A stretch of DNA of 64,000 nt from Taishania sp964580465 (GCA_964580465.1 CAZOKJ010000007.1:1-64000); one strand, 5' to 3'. Counted from the stretch's first letter, positions 25,805-36,338 are shown. Numbers and translations are program-made. Notes: generated by a model not told the origin, from the letters alone.

Positions 25805-28612
25805 ATGAAGAATTTTATTTTTCTGACTGTATTTTTAGTGTTAGTTGTCGCAACTACTTTTTCACAACGTAACAATCTACATTTTGATAACAAACCTTAT
25901 GTTGAAGGTGAGTTTTTAGTTCAATTAACCAGTGAAAATGAGCTGGCGGGTTTACTCAAAAAAGCACCGGAGACATTTGAATTAAAAGAACAAAAATACC
26001 TATCAGCACCAATGCGCGTGTGGTTGTTAAGTTTTAATCATCATGCGGTTTCTCATGAACAGTTGCAATATTGGTTGTATCAACAAAAGGAAGTTTCATT
26101 AGCCGATTATAATTACTACATTGAAATGCGTTCGACTATTCCAGGGGATGCAAGTTTCACTCAGCAATGGCATCACCGGAATACTGGTCAAACAGGAGGA
26201 ACTCCAGGAGCTGATATTAGTTCTCATCTGGCTTGGGATATTACAACAGGCGGACGCACAGCAACCAACGATGATATTGTTATTTGTTTGATTGAAAGTG
26301 GTAATTTAGATCACCAAGATCTTAGTCCGAATCGTTGGAGAAATTTAGCAGAAATTCCAGGAAATGGCATTGATGATGATGGCAATGGTTACGTTGACGA
26401 TTACAATGGCTGGAACCCAATACAAGGGAATGATAATTATGGAAATGGGGCTCATGGAACCAATTGCTTAGGAATGATGGGGGCAAAAGGCGACAATGGA
26501 TTCAATGTAGTTGGAGCCAACTGGGATGTTAAATTAATGGTTGTTGGTGATTATAGCATTAACACACAAGCAGAGGCGATTCAGGCATATACCTATCCTT
26601 TAGTGATGCGCAAACGATGGAATGAAACTGGAGGAACGCAAGGCGCTTTTGTTGTAGCAACTAGTTCTTCTTGGGGAATTGATGGTGCAAATCCTGCAAA
26701 TTATCCTATTTGGTGTGCTTTTTATGATACCTTAGGAACCCATGGAATTTTAAATATCGGAGCAACAACCAATTCCAATTTAAACGTGGATACAGCTGGA
26801 GACATGCCAACTGCTTGCCCGAGTAATTATATGATTGGTGTGGGAAGAACAGACCACAATGATAACACTGCTGGTGGTTATGGGGTGAATACCGTTTATT
26901 TAGGAGCTCCCGGTATTAACGTTGTAACTACTTCGGGAAGTACTGGCATTACCACAACAACAGGTACATCCTTCTCTTGCCCTTTAACTGCAGGTGTTGT
27001 AGGTTTGGCCTATTCCATCCCTTGTCCAAGTTTTATGAGCATTGTTAAGTCAAATCCAAAATTAGGAGCTGACTTAGTTAGAGATGCTTTGTTAAATGGT
27101 GTAGATGTGAAATCTCAATTATCAAGTAGGTTCAAAACTGGTGGGAGATTAAATGCAAAAAACACCTTGGACTTACTCATGGATGAAACGTGCAGCACTT
27201 GTTTTGCAGAAAATATTCAAGCAATGCCAGCAGATAATGCTGCAACAATTAGTTTTTCTGTTAATAATGAAGTCACTTCTACAAAACTTTATTGGAGAAA
27301 GTATGGGACAACAGATTGGCAAATTGTACCACAACCTACTTCGCCATACCAATTAGTTGGGTTAGAAAATTGTACTGTTTATGAATATTATTTGGAAACA
27401 ACTTGTAGCACAGAAGTAACTTCTTCAGCAATGTACACGATAGCGACAACTAATTGTGGAAATTGCATTGATTTGAGTTATTGTTCAACTAAAGCAACAG
27501 GGTCTAATCAAGGTCGATTAGCTGTTATGACACCAACTTTGACCGTAACAGATTATATCAAGACTGACAATTGGGGTGGAGCAGTGGATCAAAATTATGT
27601 TTATGAAGAAATGGTATTGATGCAAGGTTCATCTGCCATTGTGAATGAAGGATGCGGAACATTGTCGAATGCAGGCAATTTATCAGGTAAAATTGCAGTC
27701 GCTTTAAGAGGAACTTGTAACTTTTCTGAAAAAGCTTTGTTGGCACAAAATGCAGGAGCTTTAGCATTGGTCATCATCAATAACCAAACAGCAGCACCGG
27801 CTAGCCTTGGGTCTGGTACAGGTGCAGGAAGTGTAACCATTCCAGTAATAATGATTTCACAAGCGCAAGGTAGCTCACTTTTACAAGCTTTACAATCTGG
27901 AGAATCGACTGCCGCTATTTTAGGAAAACAAAAAGAATGGATAGCTTCGTTTCAATTAGGACAAGTGACTTATCAAACAGGTGATAACAATGGTTATTTA
28001 GCACCAACAAGCACGGATGGTTTTGATGTAGAACTTGGATCTACCTATGCTTTCAAGCTAACACCAGGCTTTAGTGCTCAAACACTACCAGAACGTGTTC
28101 GCATTTGGTTCGATGAAAACCAAGATGGTCAATTTTCTTCTAATGAATTGTTATACGATCAAACAGTGGCCGGTTTTGGTGAAGTAATGGGAACGCTAAC
28201 TATTCCATCAACTGCTGCGACTGGTGTTTCTAGAATGCGTATACAAATGGCTTATGTTGGAACAGGACAAGCTACTTTACCATCTACGTGTTCAGATTTT
28301 ACGTGGGGTGAAGTTGAAGATTATTGTGTAACCATTGGAAACAATATGTCTGTTACATCTCTAAAAACGGCTTTATTTAATATCTATCCTAATCCAGCAA
28401 GCAATCATGTTACCATACAAGCAACAAATCATTCGGCACAATGGCAAGTTCAAATAGTGGATGTAGTGGGCAAAGTTTGGTCAGTGCAACAATTTCAAAA
28501 CAACACCGTTCAGTTATCCATTGATCAATTACAATCGGGGACTTATTTCTTTCAAGTTAAAGATGAAAATGGAGAATTACTTCATGTAGAAAAGATAATA
28601 ATTCAGAAATAA
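25805..28612 (+). CDS. T9SS-secreted S8 (subtilisin-like) peptidase homologue with PA and GEVEDY domains
   Basis: 935 residues with a signal peptide (about 1-20). The S8 domain has His217 (GAHGTN) and Ser389 (GTSFSCP), but the catalytic Asp position is Glu164 (ICLIESGNL in place of the usual IDTG). The Ca/Asp-rich loop GNGIDDDGNGYVDD is typical of Bacteroidota members. A fibronectin-like unit precedes a protease-associated (PA) domain at ~600-665 (GKIAVALRGTCNFSEKA), then a GEVEDY-type beta domain (about 730-845) and a Por sorting domain (about 858-935, IYPNPASNHV). It would be an extracellular or surface protease if the Glu supports catalysis. It stands alone between divergent GT2 and lepA. 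Confidence 0.87.
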   Translation: MKNFIFLTVFLVLVVATTFSQRNNLHFDNKPYVEGEFLVQLTSENELAGLLKKAPETFELKEQKYLSAPMRVWLLSFNHHAVSHEQLQYWLYQQKEVSLADYNYYIEMRSTIPGDASFTQQWHHRNTGQTGGTPGADISSHLAWDITTGGRTATNDDIVICLIESGNLDHQDLSPNRWRNLAEIPGNGIDDDGNGYVDDYNGWNPIQGNDNYGNGAHGTNCLGMMGAKGDNGFNVVGANWDVKLMVVGDYSINTQAEAIQAYTYPLVMRKRWNETGGTQGAFVVATSSSWGIDGANPANYPIWCAFYDTLGTHGILNIGATTNSNLNVDTAGDMPTACPSNYMIGVGRTDHNDNTAGGYGVNTVYLGAPGINVVTTSGSTGITTTTGTSFSCPLTAGVVGLAYSIPCPSFMSIVKSNPKLGADLVRDALLNGVDVKSQLSSRFKTGGRLNAKNTLDLLMDETCSTCFAENIQAMPADNAATISFSVNNEVTSTKLYWRKYGTTDWQIVPQPTSPYQLVGLENCTVYEYYLETTCSTEVTSSAMYTIATTNCGNCIDLSYCSTKATGSNQGRLAVMTPTLTVTDYIKTDNWGGAVDQNYVYEEMVLMQGSSAIVNEGCGTLSNAGNLSGKIAVALRGTCNFSEKALLAQNAGALALVIINNQTAAPASLGSGTGAGSVTIPVIMISQAQGSSLLQALQSGESTAAILGKQKEWIASFQLGQVTYQTGDNNGYLAPTSTDGFDVELGSTYAFKLTPGFSAQTLPERVRIWFDENQDGQFSSNELLYDQTVAGFGEVMGTLTIPSTAATGVSRMRIQMAYVGTGQATLPSTCSDFTWGEVEDYCVTIGNNMSVTSLKTALFNIYPNPASNHVTIQATNHSAQWQVQIVDVVGKVWSVQQFQNNTVQLSIDQLQSGTYFFQVKDENGELLHVEKIIIQK

Positions 28613-28646
28613 CTTGTTGATAGAACGATTTTAGAAAAAAATCATG

Positions 28647-28654
28647 TACCTTTG
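28647..28654 (+). promoter_or_regulatory. Candidate -7 box of lepA
   Basis: TACCTTTG, 33 bases before the lepA start codon. No -33 TTTG at the right distance. Confidence 0.45.
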
Positions 28655-28687
28655 CGTGTTTTATTCAAGACAGCTTAGAATTAGTAT

Positions 28688-30484
28688 ATGAAGCACATCA
28701 GAAACTTTTGTATTATTGCCCATATTGACCATGGTAAAAGTACCTTGGCAGACCGTTTATTACAAGAAACGAAGACGATTTCAGATCGTGAGTTACAAGC
28801 TCAAACCTTGGATAATATGGATTTGGAACGCGAACGTGGTATTACTATTAAATCACATGCTATTCAAATGAATTATAAATACGAAGGTCAGGAATATGTG
28901 TTAAATTTAATTGACACTCCTGGACACGTCGATTTTTCTTATGAAGTTTCTCGTTCTATTGCTGCGTGTGAAGGTGCTTTATTAATTGTAGATGCTTCTC
29001 AAGGTATTGAAGCTCAAACGATTTCCAATTTGTACTTAGCATTGGAAAACGACTTGGAGATTATTCCTATTTTAAATAAAATGGACTTGCCAGGAGCTAG
29101 ACCAGAGGAAGTGTCCGACGAAATAGTGGACTTAATTGGTTGTAGCTTAGAAGATATTATTCCAGCTTCAGGTAAAACGGGACTTGGAGTAGATAAAATT
29201 TTGGAAGCTGTGGTTAAACGCATTCCTGCACCAGTAGGAGATGAAAATGCACCTCTACAAGCAATGATTTTTGACTCTGTGTTTAATCCGTTTAGAGGAA
29301 TTATCGCTTATTACCGCGTAATGAACGGGGTTATTAAAAAGAATCAAAAAGTTAAATTCTTTAACACAGGAAAGGAATACGATGCCGATGAAATTGGAGT
29401 GTTAAAGATGGATTTGTTGCCAAAAAGTGAAGTGAAAGCAGGTGATGTAGGATATATCATTTCAGGTATTAAGCAAGCAAATGAAGTAAAAGTAGGGGAT
29501 ACCATTACAACAAAGGAAAATCCTTGTTCAGAAGCAATTAAAGGTTTTGAGGACGTAAAACCAATGGTCTTTGCTGGAATTTACCCAGTGGAAACAGATG
29601 ATTACGAAGAATTGCGTTATTCAATGGAAAAACTACAATTGAATGACTCTTCTTTGGTGTTTGAACCAGAATCTTCTCAAGCCTTAGGTTTTGGTTTCCG
29701 TTGTGGTTTCTTAGGAATGTTGCACATGGAAATTATCCAGGAACGTTTAGAACGCGAATTTAAAATGACTGTTATCACAACTGTTCCAAACGTTTCTTAT
29801 TATGCATATACGAAGAAAAATCCAAATGAACGAATAGTTGTAAACAATCCTTCGGAATTGCCAGACCCATCTGGAATGGATCGTATCGAAGAACCTTATA
29901 TTAGAGCTCAAGTTATTACAAAGTCGGAGTATGTTGGGGCTGTTATGACTTTGTGTATTGACAAACGAGGAGAATTAAAAAACCAAGTTTATTTAACGCA
30001 AGATCGTGTTGAATTGTCATTTGAAATGCCATTGTCAGAAATAGTATTTGATTTTTATGATCGCCTAAAAACTATTTCTAAAGGTTATGCATCTTTTGAC
30101 TATCACCCAGTAGGATACAAAGAATCTGATTTAGTTAAAATGGATTTAATGCTAAATGGTGAGCAAGTAGATGCTTTGTCAGCATTGGTTCACCGTTCCA
30201 ATGCTTTTGATTTGGGTAAAAAGATTTGCATTAAATTAAAAGAATTAATCCCTAGACAGCAATTTGAAATTCCAATTCAAGCTGCAATTGGAGCAAAAAT
30301 CATCGCTCGTGAAACTATCAAAGCATTGCGTAAGGACGTAACTGCAAAATGTTACGGAGGGGATATTTCTCGTAAACGTAAATTATTGGAGAAACAAAAA
30401 GAAGGGAAGAAACGCATGCGCCAAGTAGGACGCGTTGAGGTTCCTCAAGAAGCTTTCTTAGCAGTGTTGAAATTGAATGATTAG
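28688..30484 (+). CDS. lepA: Elongation factor 4 (LepA)
   Basis: 598 residues, the family's normal length. GTPase motifs: G1 AHIDHGKST, G2/G3 RERGITIKSHA and DTPGHVDF, G4 NKMDLPGA. LepA-specific C-terminal features include GFGFRCGFLGMLHMEI, YYAYTKKNP and the terminal KKRMRQVGRVEVPQEAF. EF4 is a ribosome-dependent GTPase that back-translocates or remodels stalled ribosomes. It is transcribed alone and ends at a strong hairpin shared with the convergent efflux operon. Confidence 0.97.
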   Translation: MKHIRNFCIIAHIDHGKSTLADRLLQETKTISDRELQAQTLDNMDLERERGITIKSHAIQMNYKYEGQEYVLNLIDTPGHVDFSYEVSRSIAACEGALLIVDASQGIEAQTISNLYLALENDLEIIPILNKMDLPGARPEEVSDEIVDLIGCSLEDIIPASGKTGLGVDKILEAVVKRIPAPVGDENAPLQAMIFDSVFNPFRGIIAYYRVMNGVIKKNQKVKFFNTGKEYDADEIGVLKMDLLPKSEVKAGDVGYIISGIKQANEVKVGDTITTKENPCSEAIKGFEDVKPMVFAGIYPVETDDYEELRYSMEKLQLNDSSLVFEPESSQALGFGFRCGFLGMLHMEIIQERLEREFKMTVITTVPNVSYYAYTKKNPNERIVVNNPSELPDPSGMDRIEEPYIRAQVITKSEYVGAVMTLCIDKRGELKNQVYLTQDRVELSFEMPLSEIVFDFYDRLKTISKGYASFDYHPVGYKESDLVKMDLMLNGEQVDALSALVHRSNAFDLGKKICIKLKELIPRQQFEIPIQAAIGAKIIARETIKALRKDVTAKCYGGDISRKRKLLEKQKEGKKRMRQVGRVEVPQEAFLAVLKLND

Positions 30485-30502
30485 AGAATTTTAAAGCATA
30501 GC

Positions 30503-30536
30503 AAAAGAGACTATCCACTTAGGGTAGTCTCTTTTG
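30503..30536. terminator. Bidirectional terminator between lepA and the efflux operon
   Basis: A 14-bp stem (AAAAGAGACTATCC with GGGTAGTCTCTTTT, one G-U pair) and a 5-base loop. It has Ts on the right side and is A-rich on the left, so it can serve both converging transcripts. Confidence 0.85.
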
Positions 30537-30578
30537 TTTTTTAGCACTCAAAGATGAATTACTAATAAAGACAAGAAT

Positions 30579-32030
30579 TTATTTCCATCCTCCTCCGAGT
30601 GCACGGTAAACACCTATTTTAGCTTCTTTTTCTTTTAATTGAGTTTCTAATAATTCCATTTTAGCATCAAGCGCTTCTTTTTGAGTTAATAATACCTCCA
30701 TGTAGTCAGCTCTAGCTGCGCTATATAGCTCATTTGAAATGGTAATAGCATCATTTAGAATGGCTACTTCTTGCTTTTTTGTTTCGAAACTTTTTGAAAA
30801 ATTTTGATCACTTGAAATCTGATTGCATACTTCTATATACGCTTTTAAAATGGTTTGCTGATACTCAATTAATGCTTGATTTTGCTTTGCTTTTGAAGTA
30901 TTATACGCTGCTCGAATTCCATTTCGGTTGATTAAAGGAGCAAATAAATCACCAATTAAATTATACAACAATGATTTAGGATTAAACCACACAGCAGGGT
31001 TAAAGGCTTGCATTCCTACTGATGCTGAAATACCTAAACTTGGGTAAAATGCTGCTTTGGCTGCTTTTACATCAAATTTGGCAGCAACTAATTCCCTTTC
31101 TGCCTTTTTGATATCTGGACGATTGTTGAGAAGTTGCTCAGGTGTTCCAATAGAGTAGTTCGTTAATATCCTATTGTTTAGATTATCCTTATTTCGATCT
31201 ACTTTTTGAGGGAATCGACCTACAAGATAATTGATTTTGTTCTCTGTTTCTACTATGCTTTGTTGAATTTCATATTGCATGTTTTTCGTTTTTAATAGCT
31301 GAGCTTCAAATCGATTACTTGCGAGTTGAGTAACTTTTGCTGCATCTTTTTGCTGTTTTACTATCTCCAATATGTCGGATTGAATTTGAATAAATTGATT
31401 TATAATGTCTAATTGATTATCCAAAACCAATAATTTGTAATAGTTTTCTGCTATTTCGGAAACGATTGAAGTTGTCATGTAGTTTTTTCCTTCAATAGAA
31501 GCTAAGTATCGAGAAAGTGCAGCATTCTTACTATTTCTCATTTTACGCCAAATATCTGCTTCCCATGAAAATTTTGCTCCGATGATAAAATCCCCTAAAG
31601 GTTCAGGAAAAGCCTTCCCATCTTGGATGTGAAGTTGGCTCTCTACAGCTCCATTTCGGGTGAATTCGGCAGATTTATCTAATCCTGTGCCGAGTTGTAA
31701 ACCACCAGTTGGCAAGTATTCACCTTTTTTAGCACGTACTTCACTTTTTGCAATTTCAATTTCTTGCATTGTGATGGTTAATTCTTGATTGTGTTTTAAA
31801 GCAGAATCAATGAGCTGGGTTAACATTGGATCTGAAAAAACAGCTTTCCAGTTTTGATTGGCAATACTGTTGGTGTCTTGTTCAGCAGCATTTGCATATA
31901 CCGATGGTATATAGTCTTTACCTTGTTTGTATGTCTCATCTTGCAAGGCTGTTTTGGAGCTTTTACACCCCAAAACAACAAATGCAAGTACAACTACAAA
32001 AATGAGTTTATGATGAAAATACTTAGTCAT
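30579..32030 (-). CDS. Outer-membrane efflux lipoprotein (OprM/NodT type)
   Basis: 483 residues. A lipoprotein signal with VVLGCKSS (Cys at about 22) precedes a TolC-like helical barrel made of two repeats (ALKHNQELTITMQEIEIAKSEV; NRPDIKKAERELVAAKFDVKAAK). It forms the outer-membrane duct of the tripartite pump encoded upstream. Its start overlaps the RND gene stop by 8 bases, so it is the third gene of the operon (adaptor, pump, duct). The substrate range is not deducible. Confidence 0.92.
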   Translation of the reverse strand: MTKYFHHKLIFVVVLAFVVLGCKSSKTALQDETYKQGKDYIPSVYANAAEQDTNSIANQNWKAVFSDPMLTQLIDSALKHNQELTITMQEIEIAKSEVRAKKGEYLPTGGLQLGTGLDKSAEFTRNGAVESQLHIQDGKAFPEPLGDFIIGAKFSWEADIWRKMRNSKNAALSRYLASIEGKNYMTTSIVSEIAENYYKLLVLDNQLDIINQFIQIQSDILEIVKQQKDAAKVTQLASNRFEAQLLKTKNMQYEIQQSIVETENKINYLVGRFPQKVDRNKDNLNNRILTNYSIGTPEQLLNNRPDIKKAERELVAAKFDVKAAKAAFYPSLGISASVGMQAFNPAVWFNPKSLLYNLIGDLFAPLINRNGIRAAYNTSKAKQNQALIEYQQTILKAYIEVCNQISSDQNFSKSFETKKQEVAILNDAITISNELYSAARADYMEVLLTQKEALDAKMELLETQLKEKEAKIGVYRALGGGWK

Positions 32031-35000
32031 TTTTTCTAATTATTTTTTTGATTAATTCTTTCAATTTTCTTTCTTGTTTCTTTTGAGGTTCAACATACTC
32101 AACGAAATCTTCACTTAAAGGCGAATCTTCTTGGTCTTTTATGTAATACTTACCTTCGGCTAATGTTCCGAAAATGTAATACAAACCTGGTACAATGATG
32201 ACACCAAATAGAGTACCCGTAATCATTCCTCCAAGTGCTGATGCACCAATGGTATGGTTACTAACTGAACCTGGACCATGTGCCACAACCAATGGAACAA
32301 GTCCTGCGATGAACGCTAATGAAGTCATTAAGATGGCTCTGAAACGAATTTTAGCTCCTTCAACTGCTGCGTCAAACACGCTCATCCCTTCACGATGCTT
32401 CATGAAGGCGAATTCCACAATCAAGATTGCGTTTTTGCCCAGTAGTCCGACCAGCATGATGAGCCCGATTTGTGCATAGATGTCATTGGCTAATCCCATT
32501 AACTTTAATAATAAGAATGAGCCCAAGATACCTAGAGGTAAGGACAAAATAACAACCAACGGAATTAAGAAACTTTCGTATTGTGCTGATAGCACCAAAT
32601 AGGTAAATAAGATTACAACTACAAAGATGACAATTGCTTCATTTCCTCTTGCTGCTTCTGTATAAGATAAACCTTCCCACGCAATGTCATAGCCTTTTGG
32701 TAATGTTTCTTTTGCCACTTCTTGAATTGCTTTGATAGCATCACCAGAAGTATAGCCAGGAGCTGGAATTCCACGAATTGCAGATGAGGTGTAGAGATTA
32801 AAACGAGTAATTTCATTCGGTCCTTGTGTTTTTTTCATGGTCATAAACGACGAATACGGAACCATTTCACCTTCTTCATTTTTGATAAATAAATTCATTA
32901 CGTCAGATGGCATTTTTCTAAATTTAGGATCTGCTTGCGTATATACTTTGAAGAAGTTATTGAAACGAATGAATCCTTGTTCGTATGTACTACCAATCAA
33001 AATGTCCAGATTATCCATTGCTTTACCGATGGAAACACCTTTTTGCATGGCTTTTAAGTTGTCAATTTCCAAGTTGTATTGAGGATAATTAGCTGCGTAG
33101 AAAGTAAACAATCCAGTAAGCTCTTTTCGCTTTTGTAAAGCAGCCATGAAATCATCGTTTACTTTGCTAAATTCTTGATAGTCTGTTTCTTCTCCTTTGT
33201 CTAATAATCTTAATGAGAAGCCGTCTGAAGAACCATAACCAGGAACTGCAGGTGGTTCAAAGAATTCTACCACAGTACCTAAGTCTTTTGTTTTTTCTTC
33301 TAACTCTTCAATGATTTTATGTACATTGTTTTTTCTTTCAGACCAATCTTTTAAGTTGATAATACAAGTTCCAGCATTGGATCCACGGCCTTCAGTTAAA
33401 ACCTCGTAACCAGCCAATGATGTAACCGATTGAACTCCTTCTATTTTTTCTGCTATTGTTTGAAGTTTTCTTGAAATTTCATTGGTTCGTTCTAAGGTTG
33501 TTCCAGGAGGCGTTTGAACAATAGCGTAAATCATACCTTGGTCTTCATTGGGAACAAAACCAGCAGGTAGTGATTGATTGACCATGAAAATTCCAACCCC
33601 AAATCCAATTAAAATTCCCCAAGTGATGACTTTACGATTAACAATTTTACTTAATAAATTTGTATAGCGACCAGTAAATTTCTCAAACATTCGGTTGAAC
33701 CAATCAATGAAGATAGTAATTGGTGTTTTTCGTTTTGAGTGACCATGATTTGGTTTCAAAATCATCGCGCAGAGAACGGGTGTCAATGTTAAGGCTACAA
33801 CTCCAGAAAGCAAGATGGAACTTGCCATTGTAATAGAAAATTGGCGATAAAAAACACCAACTGGACCTGACATAAATGAAATAGGAACAAATACAGAGGT
33901 CATTACCAAGGTGATGGCAATAATGGCTCCGCTGATTTCTTCCAGCACTTCTTTCGTTGCTTTGTAGGGAGATAAGTGCTTTTCTTCCATCTTTGCATGG
34001 ACAGCCTCGACGACGACTATTGCGTTGTCGACTACAATACCAATAGCTAACACCAATGCAAATAAGGTAATCATGTTAATGGTTAAGCCAAATAATTGCA
34101 TAAAAATAAATGCACCAATCAATGAAACAGGTACTGCAATAATTGGAATTAATGTGGAGCGTAAATCACCAAGGAAAATGTACACAACAATAGCTACTAA
34201 TATGAAAGCTTCTACCAATGTGTGAATTACTTTATCGATAGATGCATCTACAAATTTTGATACGTCATAATTGATTTCATAATTCATCCCAGCAGGGAAG
34301 CTTTTCTTCATTTCTTTTAATTTTTCCTTGACTTGTTCAATTACCTGACTGGCATTACTTCCTATGTTTTGCTTTAGTACAATAGATGCAGAAGGGTAAC
34401 CATCCTTATTTGAGTAAATATCAAAGAATTCACTGCCAAATTCTACCGTTGCAATATCTTTTAGTTTTAGTATTTCTCCTTCTGAATTAGCTCTGATGAT
34501 GATGTTCTCATACTCTTCAGGCTTGTTGAATCTACCTTTGTAAGTAAGTGTGTATTCTAATGACTGAGCTTCTTTACCTGTACTTTGACCTAAGCGACCA
34601 GGTCTCCCAATAACGCTTTGTTCATCAATAGCATTCATAACATCGTCGGTTGAGACTTTGTAAGCTCGCATTCTATCAGGGTTTAACCAAATTCGCATAG
34701 CATATTTACGAGAACCCAAAATTTGTGCGCGCCCCATACCGTTGATACGCTGCAACTCTGGAAGGATAGTCCCATTTGCGTAGTTGTATAAAAACTTTTC
34801 ATCTGCACCTTTGTCTTTGCTGTATAGGTTGACATACATCAACATACTTGGCTGAATAGGGGTGATGATTACCCCTTCACGTTGCACTAGTGGAGGAAGG
34901 TTGTTCATCACTTGGTCAATCCTTGTTTTGACATTTACAACTGCATCACTAGGATTTGTTCCTGGTTCAAAAATGATTTGAATGGTTGCTTCCCCAGCAC

Positions 35001-35250
35001 TTGTAGCGTCAGAAACGATGTAACGCATACCTTGAACACCATTGATTGCTCTTTCTAATGGAACAAGAGTTGAAGAGACTAAAACATCAGCACTAGCACC
35101 TGGAAAGGCTATGAATACATTGACTTGAGGTGGAGCGATTTCAGGAAATTGAGAAATAGGTCGTGTATTAATGGCTAAAAAACCAAGAAAAACGATTGCC
35201 AAGGATAGCGATAACGCTAAAACTGGGCGTTTGATAAATTTACTAAACAT
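32023..35250 (-). CDS. RND multidrug efflux pump, HAE1/AcrB type
   Basis: 1075 residues with the 12-helix RND layout and two large periplasmic loops. It starts with FIKRPVLALSLSLAIVFLG and includes GNEAIVIFVVVILFTYLVL and LGKNAILIVEFA, the latter holding the proton-relay Lys of helix 10. In helix 4, where AcrB has Asp407-Asp408, this protein reads VVDNAIVVVEA, i.e. Asp408-Asn409, so one relay carboxylate is an amide. The pump exports hydrophobic compounds using the proton gradient together with the adaptor (11 bases upstream) and the outer-membrane protein downstream. Confidence 0.94.
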   Translation of the reverse strand: MFSKFIKRPVLALSLSLAIVFLGFLAINTRPISQFPEIAPPQVNVFIAFPGASADVLVSSTLVPLERAINGVQGMRYIVSDATSAGEATIQIIFEPGTNPSDAVVNVKTRIDQVMNNLPPLVQREGVIITPIQPSMLMYVNLYSKDKGADEKFLYNYANGTILPELQRINGMGRAQILGSRKYAMRIWLNPDRMRAYKVSTDDVMNAIDEQSVIGRPGRLGQSTGKEAQSLEYTLTYKGRFNKPEEYENIIIRANSEGEILKLKDIATVEFGSEFFDIYSNKDGYPSASIVLKQNIGSNASQVIEQVKEKLKEMKKSFPAGMNYEINYDVSKFVDASIDKVIHTLVEAFILVAIVVYIFLGDLRSTLIPIIAVPVSLIGAFIFMQLFGLTINMITLFALVLAIGIVVDNAIVVVEAVHAKMEEKHLSPYKATKEVLEEISGAIIAITLVMTSVFVPISFMSGPVGVFYRQFSITMASSILLSGVVALTLTPVLCAMILKPNHGHSKRKTPITIFIDWFNRMFEKFTGRYTNLLSKIVNRKVITWGILIGFGVGIFMVNQSLPAGFVPNEDQGMIYAIVQTPPGTTLERTNEISRKLQTIAEKIEGVQSVTSLAGYEVLTEGRGSNAGTCIINLKDWSERKNNVHKIIEELEEKTKDLGTVVEFFEPPAVPGYGSSDGFSLRLLDKGEETDYQEFSKVNDDFMAALQKRKELTGLFTFYAANYPQYNLEIDNLKAMQKGVSIGKAMDNLDILIGSTYEQGFIRFNNFFKVYTQADPKFRKMPSDVMNLFIKNEEGEMVPYSSFMTMKKTQGPNEITRFNLYTSSAIRGIPAPGYTSGDAIKAIQEVAKETLPKGYDIAWEGLSYTEAARGNEAIVIFVVVILFTYLVLSAQYESFLIPLVVILSLPLGILGSFLLLKLMGLANDIYAQIGLIMLVGLLGKNAILIVEFAFMKHREGMSVFDAAVEGAKIRFRAILMTSLAFIAGLVPLVVAHGPGSVSNHTIGASALGGMITGTLFGVIIVPGLYYIFGTLAEGKYYIKDQEDSPLSEDFVEYVEPQKKQERKLKELIKKIIRKND

Positions 35251-35261
35251 GTTCTTGTGTT

Positions 35262-36338
35262 TTATTCAGAAAACAATGAATTCATTTCCTTTAATGCTGC
35301 ATCAGTACTTTTAAAAGTATATTTTATCTTTTGGTTATTTTGTACTTTTTTCAATCCCTCTAATAATACTTTGTCTTTTGTTGATAAGCCTTTTGATACG
35401 ACATACAATTGAGGTAATTCAGCAGCGATTTGAATTTCCCGAGGATGAACGATGTCGTTTTTGTCAACTAGATAGACAAATTTCTTGTCCAATACCTCAA
35501 AGGTTGCTTCTTGAGGAATGATAACAGCATTTTTTAAATCAACAGGTAAAAGGATATTACCTGTTTCTCCATGTCGAAGAAGTCCTTTTGAGTTATCGAA
35601 AGTTGCTCTGAATGCAATGTTTCCTGTTTCTGTGTTGAAATCGGCTTCAATTGTTTCTATCGTTCCCTCTTTATCAAAAAAGTCATTGTTAGCCATGAGT
35701 AGTTTTACAGGAGGCATTTTTTCGTTATGTTGTTTGTAATTAAGGTATTCTGCCTCTGGAACATTGAAATATACCCAAATTTTACTATTATCAGATAATG
35801 AGGTTAATAATTCTCCTTCATCCAATAAGCTACCCAATCGGACATTAAATTTACCCATGTATCCACTAAAAGGAGCTCTTATGTCAGTAAAATTAAGATG
35901 TGTATTGGCTAAGTTTAGTTCTGCTTTCGCTTTTTCAAGCTTTGCTTTTGACATTGCTAATTCACTTGGAGAAACGATGTTTTTGTCAGCCAATTTTTTT
36001 GTTGTTTGGTATTCTATCTCTTCAAATTCTTTTTGCGCCTTAGCAATTTGAGATTCTGCATCATAAATGGAAGGCAAAATTTTAAACATTAATTGACCTT
36101 TTTTAATGTATTGTCCCTCATCAACAAAGATGTTTTGAAGATATCCTTTTTCTAATGCTCGTAATTCAATGTGTTGGATGGCGTTGATAACACCGACATA
36201 ATTTTTATATACTACGGTGTCTTTTTGTATAGGGTTGGTAACAACCAAAACGGATTCTTCTTCTTTGTGTGATTCATTTTTGCACCCAACAATTGATAGC
36301 ATACCCAATAGACCTACTACTGCTGTAAGTTTTTTCAT
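35262..36338 (-). CDS. RND periplasmic adaptor (membrane fusion protein)
   Basis: 358 residues from the ATG at 36338; a longer frame from a non-ATG codon at 36431 adds 31 polar residues before the real signal. The lipoprotein signal ends LSIVGCKNE. Then come a biotinyl-lipoyl half (LRALEKGYLQNIFVDEGQYIKKGQ), a helical hairpin (KAQKEFEEIEY to KAKAELNLANTHL) and a beta-barrel domain (FNVPEAEYLNYK). It bridges the inner pump and the outer duct. First gene of the three-gene efflux operon; no regulator gene is adjacent. Confidence 0.92.
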   Translation of the reverse strand: MKKLTAVVGLLGMLSIVGCKNESHKEEESVLVVTNPIQKDTVVYKNYVGVINAIQHIELRALEKGYLQNIFVDEGQYIKKGQLMFKILPSIYDAESQIAKAQKEFEEIEYQTTKKLADKNIVSPSELAMSKAKLEKAKAELNLANTHLNFTDIRAPFSGYMGKFNVRLGSLLDEGELLTSLSDNSKIWVYFNVPEAEYLNYKQHNEKMPPVKLLMANNDFFDKEGTIETIEADFNTETGNIAFRATFDNSKGLLRHGETGNILLPVDLKNAVIIPQEATFEVLDKKFVYLVDKNDIVHPREIQIAAELPQLYVVSKGLSTKDKVLLEGLKKVQNNQKIKYTFKSTDAALKEMNSLFSE

